The notes under the pieces were generated by a model, which did not search any database, had not been told where the DNA came from, and was given only the letters and a program-made list of their open reading frames with translations. The position numbers and the translations under genes were made by a program. From Zygnema cylindricum (Eukaryota; Streptophyta; Zygnematophyceae; Zygnematales; Zygnemataceae), in NCBI GenBank assembly GCA_037447655.1, contig JBBHKE010001428.1, positions 88,180 to 152,179 of the forward strand: a stretch of DNA of 64,000 bases. The letters are read 5' to 3'. Shown in pieces: positions 10,351 through 21,612 of the stretch; the first letter of the stretch is position 1, and every line of letters starts with the position of its first letter.

Positions 10351-13025
10351 AAAAAAATAAAAAAAAAAAAAAAAAAAAAAAAGCGAGAGAAAAAGAAAAT
10401 CCTAAAAATCACTTGGTAACAAATCAAATATGAGTTGATAATTGAACAATATGACCAAATTGTCAGTTTCATCCTTTTTTGTAGTCAAAACACCCATAAA
10501 AAATCGTGGAAACTCTAATAATTTGGAAAAAATACTGCAATTCTATATTTATTTTAACATACAATCTCTCGTCGTATTACTATACTATATATCACTATTA
10601 GCGTTGATCTTTTTTTTATCTTTTTTGCCTTTTCAACTCATTTTCTCCATTTGAAAATGGTTTCAATGGAATAAGATCTTAACCTTTCGATTGGCAATCT
10701 CCATTTAAAAAAATTATATGTAGATAGATTATACAATGTATATACATGTATATATTTGTATATATATATGTATATACATGTATAAATATGTATATATATA
10801 TATATAGTAATAAACAAATGAAAAAAAGAAAAAAAGTGAAAATCATATATAATATATGTACCACATCGGATTTGTGGTGGTAGGCGTCCTCGATGCACGC
10901 CTCCGGATCCATCTGACCCCCATTTATACCCTTTTTTAACACTCTAGAAAAACACACAAAAACATATGTCTATATATCTATAAATATACTATAGAGCTTT
11001 CTCTGGTTCAATAAAGAAAATTTGTAATTTTTAGGTTTTCAACTTTTAACGGAATTTTTCCAGTTTCTCAAGAAAAAAATGCATTTTATTATTTTTTATT
11101 TTATTTATTTATTGTTTTTTTTTTTTGGGTGTTTTTTTTTAAATGGAGTTTTCCCTCACATCGTTTGCGAGATCTTGAAAATAATTTTCCACCGAAGGAA
11201 TCAATTTTTTTTTGGCATCCGTCAAATCCTGAAAAAGAAAAAATAAATTAAAAAATGATAACTCGGGACTCATCATCAAATCATTGAAAAAAGAAACACA
11301 AAAAACTAGGCAGAGTTAAAAAAAAAAAGGAAAAATAAAAATTCGATAATTAAAAAAATGAAACAAACGGGAACGAATCAAAGAAACGGGGATAAAAACA
11401 CGAAAAAAAAAAAAAACGGGGCAAAAACATATATAAAAAGTAGAAAACATTCTTTCAACTTTCCTTCAATTTCCTTTAAAAATTGATGATTTCGAAGGAG
11501 AGGGGGAGAGGGGGAGAGGGAGAGGGAGAGGGAGAGAGAGAGACTTGAGTTTTATCAGCCAATTTGAATAGTTTGTCGAGTTCCTTGTTTCCGACTCGAT
11601 GCCGCGCTTTCCTGCAAAAAAAAATAAAAAGAGAACAGAGAGAGAGAGAGAAATTACAGATTCTTTTCTTTCTTTAAAGAAAAAAAAAATTGAAATAGAA
11701 AGAAACTGATGACCATTAAAATTTACAATCTCCTCATAATATTCATGTATCAACAAGTTTAACAAACACAAATTCAAGTTTTTTAAAAAATAAACTTTTC
11801 AAAAGTGATTTGTTCGAGAGAAAATAAAAATTTGATGAAAAGAGATGGAAGAAGGATCGAAAGAATGTTTTCCCCATACTAAAATTGTGTTATTTCTCTC
11901 GTGAATTCTTGATAAACCTATTAACGTTTTTTTACAATTTTCTCTCCAAAACTATCTCAACTGTAGAGGAAAAAGAAAAAAGGAGTGAATAAAATCGCTA
12001 AAATAGACTATGCTTAGATGAGATTCTGGACTACATCGCATTTTTTTTTTCAAAAAAATCGATCTTCAAAAACTTTCACTTACCAAGGAGACATGTCATT
12101 GGACCGCGAGAATCTTCATTTTGTCTTTTAGTGCTTCCATATTGCATTATTGGCTCGTGGGCTTCAACTGCTAAGCCCTGAAAAGACAACCAAAAAAAAT
12201 AAAACAAAAAAAATAGAAAAAATCTTCAAATAAAATCTAAAAACAACAAAGAATAGGAGCTACATTGACTTAAATTTCAGAAAAACAGCCAAAATTCCAC
12301 AAAAGCAGCCCAAATTTTCATAATTCGGTCAAAAATTTGACAGTTCGGTCTAAGACTTTTGGAATTCATTCCAAATTTTCACATTTCAGGTCCAAAGTTT
12401 GACGATTGAGCCCAATTATAGACATTTCACCCCAATATTTTGACATTTCAGTCCGAACTTAGACATTTAAGCCCATACATTTGATATTTCACCCAATATT
12501 TTCATAATTCGACCCAAAATTTTGAGAACTCAGCCCAAATTTCAAAAACTCCACCCACATTCAATCCGAAATTTTGACGATTCAATCCAAAATGTTGAAA
12601 ATATGATGAAAAATTTCGCCATTTCCGTTCAAAATTTTGAGAACTCAGCCCAAAATTTCAACAATTCAGCTCAAATTTTGATAAGTCAGTCAGTTTTTTT
12701 GACGATTCAAGCCAAAAATTTGAATTTGAACACAAAATTTAGAAGATATTTTTGGGAAAGAAAGAGATTGTTGTAAATAGAAAACTGTTTTATTCGTTAC
12801 AAATGACCTAATGTGGGATCAAAAATTACAGATGAAATAGTGCTATAAATACATCATACATTTCGATCTTACCAACAAAATCCACACTAATTACGGAGAA
12901 TGTTATTTTTGAAAAAACCAAAAAGGTGAAACCTCCAGAATCTTACCACTTCCCCCAAATTTACTGAAGTTGAAGACATCAAAATGAGAACTTCTTCGTC
13001 GATTGTATTTTTTTTCAGTTTTGAA
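8002..13025 (-). CDS. Multi-exon gene of unknown product with charged KE-rich C-terminus
   Basis: I recognise no family. I built the model from splice sites that keep one reading frame. The exons, in gene order, are 13025-12947, 12177-12084, 11606-11545, 11228-11160, 10278-10219, 9592-9455, 9028-8624 and 8517-8002. The intron after 9455 has a GC donor (AG|GCAAGT); the rest are GT-AG. The visible protein starts near SKLKKNTIDEEVLILMSS; the true start lies upstream and was not found. It continues through ARHRVGNKELDKLFKLADK, KKLIPSVENYFQDLAND and a VPPQMLVEEVRQKL segment, then a KDKxEKDK-repeat tract. A final exon follows that is rich in Glu, Lys and Gly and contains TPMDIDLPSGGS. The link between the last two exons is uncertain: either a 106-nt intron (8623-8518), or the frame of 9028-8624 runs on to 8372 and an indel in low-complexity DNA shifts it. 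The long charged tail suggests an intracellular, possibly nuclear protein; that is inference only. Confidence 0.55.
9615..9960. repeat. Intronic minisatellite, AAAATGTTAC-like units
   Basis: Irregular tandem units around AAAATGTTACAAA / AAAATGTTGC fill the intron between the 10219 and 9592 exon borders of the minus-strand gene. The units vary in length and have diverged, so the array is old. Confidence 0.7.
10309..10382. repeat. Long poly(A) run (poly-pyrimidine on the gene strand)
   Basis: Nearly pure A for about 74 bases on the plus strand. On the minus strand this is a T-run about 30 bases upstream of the acceptor at 10279, so it also acts as the polypyrimidine tract of that intron. Confidence 0.8.
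10735..10806. repeat. TATATG/TATACA microsatellite
   Basis: Alternating TATATG/TATACATG units within an intron of the minus-strand gene. Confidence 0.8.
12275..12745. repeat. Intronic minisatellite, about 22-bp degenerate units
   Basis: About twenty diverged units of the type CCCAAAATTTTGACAATTCA run head to tail in the intron between exons 12947 and 12177 of the minus-strand gene. Typical variants end in CATTTCAG, AATTCGG or ACTCAG. The open frame across it is a repeat artefact. Confidence 0.75.
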
Positions 13026-13239
13026 CTGTACTTGAAATTTTAAAGTATTTTCAAATTGTGATTTTTTGTTCAATTTTGAAGTTTTTCCCTATTGTAACTT
13101 TTTTTCTTTTGAACTTTGAAATATTCATAAGAAAACAAAAAACGAAACCAGAATTTCAACTCAAACGTTTTTTTTTTTTTTTTGAAACCGAAAAAGAAAT
13201 TGCACCATAGACATTTAAACCGATATTTAGAAATAAACG

Positions 13240-13395
13240 AAAACAAGTAAAACCCTAAAAACCAAAAACCCAAAAAAACCAAAAAAAAGAAGTAAAACCA
13301 GATAAACAGAAAAACCAATGAAACCAGCTAAAACCGGTAAAAGCTGTAAACCCAGAAAAACCAGCAAACCAAAAAAAACCAAAAAAAAAAATAGA
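13240..13395. repeat. AACCAAAAA / AAACCAG simple repeat
   Basis: Degenerate short units (AACCAAAAA, AAAACCAGCTAAAACC). The Phe/Trp-rich open frames on the minus strand here are repeat artefacts. At 13415 a perfect minus-strand GTAAGA follows an open stretch (GLRALLIEFV). It could be an earlier exon of the 8-13 kb gene, but its phase does not join the next exon, so I left it out. Confidence 0.6.
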
Positions 13396-13536
13396 CATAA
13401 TAAAAAATCTTACCACAAACTCGATCAGTAGAGCTCGGAGACCTGTCTCCAAAAGGTCGCCTGTCCGAAGGCGCGTGGCAAATGTCCGAAGGCGCGCGGC
13501 TCGTACGTGATCTTTCCACGCGTAAACATTTTACAC

Positions 13537-13587
13537 GTCCGGTGATTGGCTAGTCTCCTCTCGGAGGAGACTACCTAATCACTGGAC
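13537..13587. repeat. 51-bp hairpin, copy 2
   Basis: The arms are 24 nt each (13537-13560 and 13564-13587) with 21 of 24 positions complementary, around a 3-base TCG loop. The inner stem AGTCTCCTC/GAGGAGACT is perfect. The outer ends, GTCCGGTGATT and AATCACTGGAC, match those of the hairpin at 3378-3427, and the flanks (GAAGTxACAGCTTGCTTC) are also related. Confidence 0.8.
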
Positions 13588-13779
13588 GAAGTCACAGCTT
13601 GCTTCAAAAACACATAATCGGACGGTCGACATTGTAGCCCAAAAGTTTGGAGAATCTTGACGAATCTCCAGTAATCATATTTTATAATAAAAAAAAAACA
13701 GTGCGGCCCTATACAGAAATGAGCTGGATCTGTACGTGAATGCACTTTTTCCAGTAATGAACCCTACTTTTCGACTGAT

Positions 13780-14332
13780 GGAGGTTCACCCTTAGTAGTT
13801 TGTTCTTATGCGTGTAAATAGGACTTAATAGGAAGTTACGTAATTTACGTTGGTTATTTTGACACTTAGTGATTCGTTGACATCTCACAGGTGTATGTAT
13901 AAGAATGAGATTTGTTAGGAATGGATCATCAATGCTTGCTTGAAAAGTAGGGACCAAACATAGTAATTTAGAGTTGTTGATTAGGTCATGCATATAAGTG
14001 ATGCATTTATTATTTGATTAAACTTTTGTTTATGTGAGATTGCTTTCATTTGTTGTTATATGTATATATTAATATACTTGTTTGTTATGCATTGTTTTAT
14101 GCATTTTTTCCGAGGGTTTTATTGATGAAGAAGCTTTGTTAAGCTTTATTGCATGAGACCCTAGTGTTCGCCATGCGTTTGTGTAGGCTTGATCCATGCG
14201 TCTGTGTACGCATGTTTGTCATTTGGAGGATGCATTTCAATATCATCGTTCATTGGCTTAGTCTTGCTTAGATTTTTCGACAAGTGATAGTTTGGGTGGT
14301 CTCCCCGGTCTATTTTAGACCAAGAAAAAAAG
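13780..14332 (+). repeat. Dispersed repeat B, copy 1
   Basis: Non-coding sequence collinear with 60035-60537. Shared blocks are TATTTTGACA..TAG, GAATGAGxTTTGTTAGGAAT, ATCATCAATGCT, GATTAGGTCATGCAT, GGAGGATGCATTTCAA, TCGTTCATTGGC and GATAGTTTGGGTGG, ending GGTCTATTTTAGACCAA. The last block is itself palindromic (GGTCTAttttTAGACC). It is likely part of an LTR or another non-coding transposon segment. Confidence 0.7.
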
Positions 14333-14905
14333 CTACAATGTTACGAGAAGACTACGTACTTTATTTCTTGTGATTATTTGTACGTTTGTTGTTTGAGATG
14401 TGCGCATTCTGCGCACGTGGTATTTATTAAGATGTCATTCGTGATACTTGACTAAGACTTTGTTTGGCACCTAGATTTTGTTTTGGATTACGTTTAAAGT
14501 GTAGTTCAATAAAATTGAATTCTACCTTAATGTACTTTATTGTTTCACGTGTTGTTGTAGTTTGATTAGTGGGCTAACAGTGCGTATTAAATATATATTT
14601 AGTTTGACGTTGTTACGTTACGTATGGAAAAAGTATATTCAAGCGCAGAGAGAGAGAGAGAGGTTTTATCAATTGAGTTAGCATAGGTCCTCCTTGTAGA
14701 TTATCGAGGAGTCAAAGGAGTGAGGAGTAAGAGGAGTGAGGAGTTAGAGGAGTTAGAAGTTTTGAGGGTGAGAGGAAATTATGTAAAAACTCTCTTTGGT
14801 ATATATTGGCTTCCTTTAGTGTTATTTCTCTCTTGTGTGTGTTTTATCTTTAATGCTTTCGCTTGCATTTGCACCAAATGTTTATGTTGTAATGATCCAA
14901 CACCC
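14333..14905. other. No gene seen; AT-rich with GGAGT repeats
   Basis: It contains a short GAGAGA run (14647-14663) and degenerate GGAGTTAGA/GGAGTGA units (14703-14762). I see no coding signal. Confidence 0.6.
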
Positions 14906-16643
14906 TTCTCCCTCGCTCCCTCTCTCGCTCTCTCGCTCTCTTCCTCTCTTGATCTCTCTCTCTCTTCCTCTCTCCCTCTCTTTGTCTCAATCTCTCATTC
15001 ACTCCCTCACTCCCACACTCCATCGCTCGCTCTCACGTTCTCTCCCTCTCTCGATCCCTTCATTGCTACCTCTCTCCCTTTCTCCCTCTCTCCATCTCTC
15101 GCTCTCTCCCTCGCTCCTTAGCTCCCTCGCTCCCTCGTCCCTCTCTCGCTCTTTTAATCTCTCCTTTTTCAAATCTCTCCCTCTCTCCCTCTCCCCGTCT
15201 CTCTTTTACTCTCTCTCCTCCTCCCTCCCTCTTTTCACTCTTGCTCTCCCCCACCTTCAATCTCTCCCTCTCTCCACCTATCCCTCTATATCTTTTTCCC
15301 CTTTCTCCTTCTCTCCCTCTCTACCTCTCCCGATCTCCTCTCTCTCCCTCACACCCTCTCTCCCTCACTCCCTCTCTCACCTTTTCCCTCTCTCCCTCTC
15401 TCAATCTCGCCCTCTCTTGATTTCTCCCACTCTCCCTCGCTCCCATGCTCTCTCTCTCCCTCACTTAATCTATTGCTCTCTCGTTTTATCCCTCTCTTGA
15501 TCTCTCCCTCACTTCATTTCTCACTCTATCAATTTATCCCTCTCTCAATCTCTCCCTCTTTCGATCTCTCTCTCTTTCTCCCTCTCTCCCTCGCTCCGTT
15601 CTTGCTCTCTCGCTCTCTCCCTCTCTCAATCTCTCCTTCTCCCCCCGCTCCCTCTCTCCCTTGCTCCCTCTGTTGCTCTTTTGATCTCTCCCTCTCTCGA
15701 TCTCTCCACCTCTCCCACTTTCCCTCTCTACCTTATGGTCGCTCTCCTTCTCTTCCTATCTATCTCTCTCCTATTTTCCCTCTCTACATCTCTCCCTCTT
15801 TGCCTCTCTCCTTTCAATTAATACTTCACTCTAACCCTTCCTCTCTCCCTCACTTCCTCTCTTGCTCTCTCGTTCTCTCCCAGCTATCGATCTCTACATT
15901 TTCATCTCCCTCTTTTCCTCCCTTTGCCTCCCTCCCTCTCTCAATCTCTCCCTTTCTCTCTCACTTTCTCTCCTTCTATCCCTCTCTCGCTCTCTCGCTC
16001 TCTCTATTTATATCTCTCCCACTCTCCTTAATTCCCACTCTCCCACCCTCCCTCTGTCGTTCTCTCCCTCTCTCTTTTGCTCCTTCTACCACTCTCCCTC
16101 TTTGCTCTCTTGCTCTTTCTCTTCTTTTTATCTCTCCTTCTCTACCTCTCTCCCTCTCACCTTCTCTTTCTCTCTCGATCCATCCCTCGCTCGATTACTC
16201 ATTTTCTCTCTTGCTCCCTCTCTCCTTTGCTCCCTCTTTTGCTCTCTTGCTCTCTCCAACTCTTAATCTCTCCATCTATTGATCTATCCTCTTTCCCTCC
16301 CTCACTTTCTTGCTCGCTCTCTCTTTCACTCTCTCTCTTACTCCCCCTTTTGATTTCTCCCTCTCTTTCTCGCTCCCTCTTTAACTTGCTCCTTTTCTTG
16401 CTCTTTTTCTCTCTCGCTCTCTCTAACACTCAATCTCTCCCTCTCTCCCTCGCTTCCTCTCTTGCTCTCTCGCCCCTTTCCTCTCTCTCCCTTCCTAACT
16501 TCCTCTCTCCTTCTCTCCCTCTCTCCCTAGCTTCCTTCTTGCTCTCGCGCTCTCTCCCTCTCTCGATTTATTTATATCTCTCTCTTTTTCTCTCCCTCTC
16601 TTACTCTCTCTCTCTTTCTATATCTCCCACTCTCCCTCTCTTC
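14906..16643. repeat. CT-rich array, left part (CTCTCCCTCTCT)n
   Basis: About 1.7 kb of nearly pure pyrimidine on the plus strand, built from diverged CTCTCCCTCTCT-type units with occasional GATCTC or GCTC. Long open frames in all three frames translate to Leu/Ser/Pro only and are not genes. The right end is the point where the LTR-like element at 16644 is inserted. Confidence 0.95.
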
Positions 16644-18041
16644 TGTTGGATCTAAAAATAAAACACCACTCAAAATAAATGCTCAAAAAAAAAAAAAACA
16701 TTATACAGCGGAAGCTCATAAATAGCAAGAGGATAATCGGCCAAATAGAATTATAAGTGTTTCTGACCAAAGCCTTTTTACAACAACTCTTCTCTTCTCT
16801 TCTTCTCTCTTCAAAAATAAACTCTACACTCGTAAAAGATCACTCAAGAATGATCATACTCCATAAAACCTCTTTTCTCCAAATGGATCACAAAGGATCC
16901 TTAACACCTCTTAATTGACCACAAAGGATCTGCTCTCTCTTAATTGACCACAAAGGGTCTTTCTCTCTCTCTCTCTTAATCGACCACTAGGGATCTTCCT
17001 CTCTGTTGGATCTTAAAATAAATAACCCACTTAGAATAAATGCTCAAGAAAACATAAAACATTACACAACGGAAGCTCATAAATAGCAAGAGGATAATCC
17101 GCCAAAAAGAATTATAAGTGTTTCAGGCCGAAGCCTCTTTTTGCATCAAATCTTCTCTTCTCTTCTTCTAACTTCAAAAATAAACTATACACACTTAAAA
17201 GATCACTCAGAAATGTTCATACTCCTTAAAACCTCTTTTCTCCAAATGAATCATTAAGGATCCTTAACACCTCCTAATTGACCACAAAGGAACTGCTCTC
17301 TCTCAATTGACCACGAAGGGCCTTTCTCTCTCTCTCTCTCTTAATCAATCACAAAGGATCTTCCTCTCGCTCTTAACTGATCACAAAGGATCTACATCTT
17401 TACTCTTCAATTGATCCAAAGTTAAACCAAGGATAATAATACAGCTACACTCTGCTGCCTAAATAGCCTCTCTGCACATCATAGCAAGCTAAGTAGCAAA
17501 GCGGCAACTCTTGTCACCTTCCTGGCTGAATAACACGGAAAGGAAACCTCCACGAAGGAAGGCGCACACGCCTTCTCCTTCGAAACGCGAAACTCCAAAC
17601 GAGAAGTTTCATGCGTGTGCTGTGTACGCATGAAACTAAAACATTTGCACACGAAATAATACACCTGCGCACAAAACAAATGTGACGTGAACCGAAGTCA
17701 TACGTTTCAGCGCCAAACGCCAATACTCCAAAGGTACTAAATTCCAAAAGTACACGTAGGCGTGCCGCCAAACCTCGATACTTCAAAAAGGACAAAACTC
17801 CAAACGTACACAAAATGTGTACTTTCAAATCAAAGTCGAATGCTTCAAACGCCAAACCAATATATAAGTGACATCCAACTCAAACCGTCAAAAATCCACC
17901 TGTGCGAAGTACTCGCACGAAATACTCCATACAAATACATGGACGCGAATCGAAGTCGAGCGCTTCTTACGCTAACGCAAAATACATTGCGGTTCATTGA
18001 AGCGTCACTTCGCGCGATTCAACAATCAATCTAACATCTTC
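16639..18041 (+). mobile_element. LTR-like insertion (solo LTR) with TCTTC flanks
   Basis: The element is 16644-18036, about 1.39 kb. It starts TGTTGGATC and ends AATCTAACA, the TG..CA inverted ends of plant-type LTRs. It is flanked by TCTTC on both sides (16639-16643 and 18037-18041), the 5-bp duplication made by LTR-retrotransposon integrases. It interrupts the CT array. The first 360 bp is tandemly duplicated (16644 and 17004 both begin TGTTGGATCT and continue in parallel through GGAAGCTCATAAATAGCAAG). A TATATAAG box lies at 17861-17868. No protein domain is present, so this is a solo LTR. TCTTC is a likely chance word in CT-rich DNA, so the ends carry much of the weight. Confidence 0.7.
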
Positions 18042-19866
18042 CACTCTCCCTCTCTCCCTCTTTACCTCTATCCCTCTCTCACTCTCTCCCACTCACAATC
18101 TCTCCCTATCTACCTCGCTCCCTTTGTCCCTCGCTCCTTCTCTTGCTCACTCACTCTCTCCCTCTCTCGATCTCTCCCACTCTCCTAATCCCCGTCTCTC
18201 CCTCTTCCTCTCGCTCCTTCTCTCCCTAGCTCCCTCTCTCCCACTTTTAATCTCTCCCTCTCTTCCTTACTCTCTCTCTCCCTCGCTCCCTCTCTCGGTC
18301 TCTCGCTCTCTACCTTTCTCGCCCTCTCCCTCTCTCCCTCATTCCCTCTTTCTCTCTCTTTCTCTCCGTTTTCCCCTCTCTCTTTCTCTCGACCTCTACC
18401 TCTCTCGATCACTCCCTATCTCCCTCACTCCCTCTCTCTCTCTTGCTCCCTCACCCGATCTCTCTCTCTTTCTTGATCTCTCCCTCTTTCGCTCTCTCTC
18501 TCTTTCTATATCTCCCACTCTCCCTCTCTCCGAATCTCCCTCTCTTCCTCTCTCCCTCTTTCTCGCTCTACTTATCTCCCTCCTATCTCCCTCTCTCCCA
18601 ATCTCGATCTCTTCCTATATCCCTCGCTTGCTCGCTCCCTCTCTTGCTCGCTCCCTCTCTTGCTCTCTACTCTCCTCCTCTTTCCCTCTCTCAATATCTC
18701 CCTCTCTCCCTCCCTCCTTTTCTCCTTTTTTCCATCTCTCCCTCTCTCCCTCTCTCACTCTCTCCCTCTCTCCCACTGTCAATCTCTCCCTATCTACCTC
18801 GCTCTCTTTGTCCCTCACTCCCAATCTTACTCCCCTCACTCTCTCCCTCTTCGATCTCTCCCACTCTCCCTATCCCCATCTCTCCCTCTTCCCGTTGCAT
18901 TTTCTTTCCTTTGCTCCCTCTCTCCCTCTCTCAATCTCTCTCGCTCTCCCTCGCTTTCTCTCCCTCACTTCCTCTCTCGCTCTCGCTCTCTCCCTCTCTC
19001 CCTCAATCCCTCTATTTCTCTTTCTTTCTCTCGACCTCTACCTCTCTCGATCACTCCCTACCTCCCTCACTCGCTCTCTCTCTTGCTCCCTCTCTTGATC
19101 TCTCTCTCGATCTCTCCCTCTCTCCCTCGCTCCTTCTTTCCCTTGCTCCCTTTATCGCTTTTTTGCTCTCTTTGTCCCTCGATCTCTCCCTCTCTCTCTC
19201 TTCCTCTCTCCCTCTCTCCCTCTCTCCCTTCCTCGCTCAATCTCTCCTTCTCTCCTCTCCACTGCCCTTTTTCCCTCTCTTGCTCTCTCATTCTCTCTCT
19301 CCCTCTCTCCCTCTCTCCCTCTCTTCATCTCTCCCTCTCTCCTTCACTCCCTTTCTCCCTCTCTCCCCCTCTTCATCTCTCCCACTCTCCCTCACTCGCT
19401 CTCTCCCTCTCTCCCTCTTTCGATCTCTCCCTATCTCCCTTGTCCCTCTCTCGCACTATCACTCTCTCCCTCTCTCCCTCCCTCTTCTCGATCTCTCCTT
19501 CCCTCCCTCTCCCATCCCCCCTCTCTCCCTCTCTGGCTCTTTTGCTCTCTCTCTCTTTCGATCGCTTCCACTTTCCCTCCCTCCCTCTGTTCCTCTCTCC
19601 CTCTCTCCCTTTCTCCCTCACTCTCTCTCTCCCTCTCTTCCTCTCTCCCTCACTTCCTCTCTCCCTCTTTCCCTCTCTCCCTCTCTCTTTCACTCCCTTT
19701 CTCCCTCACTCCACCTCTCCCACTCTCGATCTCTCCCTATCTACCCGCTTCCTCTGTCGCTCTCTCACTCTCTACCTCTCTCTAATTCTCTCTCTTGATT
19801 TCTCGCTCTCTCCCTCTCTCAATCTCTCTTTCTCTCCCTCTCTCCCTCTCTCGTTCTCTCCCTCAT
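18042..19866. repeat. CT-rich array, right part
   Basis: This continues the same pyrimidine array for 1.8 kb beyond the insertion. Its unit pattern is the same as in 14906-16643, so the two parts were probably one array. The 300-450-codon open frames here are Ser/Leu/Pro repeats and are not coding. Confidence 0.95.
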
Positions 19867-20070
19867 AGCGATACACGGTGTAGTTCTATAGTCGTCTAAA
19901 ACTGCCGTATGTTGGACACACATCTACCACTGTCACAGTTTAAGTGTCGATTTCATTTTCGCGCATTGGAATGCTTTGCAAAGTAGTACTATGAACGCTC
20001 ACTAAAATATATAGTAACACTTCAAAGTTTCCATTACATGGCATAACCCTTCAGTGGGCTTATTTGCTGC
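19867..20070. other. Unique non-coding spacer
   Basis: It begins AGCGATACACGGTGTAG, the reverse complement of the CTACACCGTGTATCGCT stretch at about 2875. This is another end of the TACACC-type repeat family. Nothing else is recognised. Confidence 0.5.
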
Positions 20071-20440
20071 ACATTATTGTTATTTCTTTTTCTCCTCCAC
20101 GGCCCTACCTTTTTTTTTCCTCTTCTTGTTTCGCCTTTTCTTTCCTCCTCCCTCTCTCTCCCCGCTTCCACTCCCTTCTCTTCTTCTCCCTCTTCCTCCC
20201 GATGGTGCTTATTTTTATGTTAAATCTTCCCAAGATTACACTAACCAAAATGTTGGCCACCCCCTCTTTCTCGCCCTTCCTCCCATTCTCTTCCCCCCGT
20301 TTTCCCCTTCCCTCATTTTTTTCCATCCTCTCCTTTTTTCTTCTCCTTCCCTCCCCTCCGTATTTAACTTCCTTTATTCCCCTCTTACCCCCCTTCATTC
20401 CCTTTCCTTCCCCCCCTCCCTTTCTTTATGGTTTTAGTGT
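20071..20440. repeat. Pyrimidine-rich block
   Basis: Irregular CT-rich sequence (TTCCTCCCTCTC), interrupted only at 20200-20260. It precedes a purine block of similar size. Confidence 0.7.
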
Positions 20441-20459
20441 TTTTTTACAACACAAAACA

Positions 20460-21065
20460 AAAAAGGAGAGGAATGGTTAGGGTGGATAGAGGGAGATGAG
20501 TGTTTGGAATGCCTGAGGGAGAAGAGGGCGAGGGAGAGGGATAGCTTGGGGGTTAGAGCAAGAGGGAAAGGGATGTTTTGGGGGGTGGGGGAAAGGAAAT
20601 GATGGAGAGGGATATTAAAGAGGATGTGAAAGAAAATTGATTCCTCTATATAATAATAGTAAAAATCGACAAATAAGAAAGTTAGTGGTTGAATGGTTTC
20701 TAATTAAAAGAGAGGGGAGGGTAGGAGAGAGAAGGGGAGGGGAGAGGAGGGGAGTGGAGAGTACGGGAGAGAAGGGAAAGGGAGGGGAGAGGATAGGAGT
20801 GAAAACGGGGAGAGGAAAAAAAGGGGGGAGGGAAGGAAAGGAGAGGAAACGAGAGGAGAGGATAGAGTATAGGGGGTTGGTGGATTGGGAAAGAGAGTGC
20901 GCTTACTGCCACTATGGTCTTGAGATAAAAAATAATAAAAAAGTGGAGCAATTTAAAAAAAAAAAGTTGAAAATGAAAAGTCACAACAATATAGGGAGGG
21001 GGGGGAGGGAGAGGGAAAGAGGCAGCTAGGAGGAGGGGGGTTGAGTTAGGAGGGAGAGTAAGATG
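20460..21065. repeat. Purine-rich block
   Basis: Irregular GGGAGAGG/GGAAAGG sequence. Apart from a mixed stretch at 20880-20980 it is almost pure purine. The adjoining pyrimidine and purine blocks could pair with each other or form triplex DNA. There is no gene. Confidence 0.7.
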
Positions 21066-21340
21066 AGTCTACTCCCTTAAAAAGTGTTTTCAATACTTTT
21101 TTATGATTTTCGGTCCAAAAAAAGTAGCGATTGAATTAGGGTTATGAACTCTAATGAAGTAAATGGAAAACCATTGGGGTATAAATGGGGTAAAAACAAA
21201 AAGAAATATTAAAAGACGGCAAAAGTCAATAAAAAATAGGCGAAGCGAAAGAAAATTATAAAACAAGATTAGGGTAACCAGAAAACAAAAAACTGCCAAC
21301 ACTAATGGAAACTAGTAAAGATGACTGCCCACAAAGAGAA

Positions 21341-21612
21341 GAAACCCTAAAAGAAACATTAAAAGAAATTATAATGAAACCCTGAAAAAAACCCTCAAAC
21401 TTTTTTAAAAGAAACCCTAAAGGGAACCCTAAAAGAAACCCTAAAAATGCCGTAAGATAAACACTGAAAAAACCCTAAAAAAACCCTTAAAAAATTATAA
21501 AAGAAACCCTAAAAGACACCCTAAAAAACCCTAAGAAAAACCTGAAAAGAAACCCTACAACAAACCCTACAACGAACCCTAAAATAGATGATGTACCGCA
21601 ACCCTAAAAAAA
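21341..21612. repeat. Degenerate telomere-like array (GAAACCCTAAAA)n
   Basis: About 17 units of the form GAAACCCTAAAA, with AACCCTAAA as the constant part, spaced 10-20 bases apart. AAACCCT/AGGGTTT is the plant-type telomere repeat. The spacing and A-rich filling show a decayed interstitial array or telomere-like minisatellite. Confidence 0.65.

Noticed and set aside
9846-10472. 208-codon Phe-rich open frame on the minus strand
   Set aside because: It is mostly the T-run and A-rich minisatellites read as Phe/Leu/Ser. Only 10219-10278 inside it fits a spliced exon, and in a different reading frame.
14720-19868. Very long open frames (up to 451 codons) on the plus strand and Arg/Glu/Gly-rich ones on the minus strand
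   Set aside because: They are translations of the CT-rich array: Leu/Ser/Pro or Glu/Arg/Gly only, open in several frames at once, with no domain and no splice context.
20054-21029. Open frames of 90-138 codons in the pyrimidine and purine blocks
   Set aside because: Composition-driven: pure Ser/Phe/Pro/Leu or Arg/Glu/Gly, with overlapping frames on both strands.
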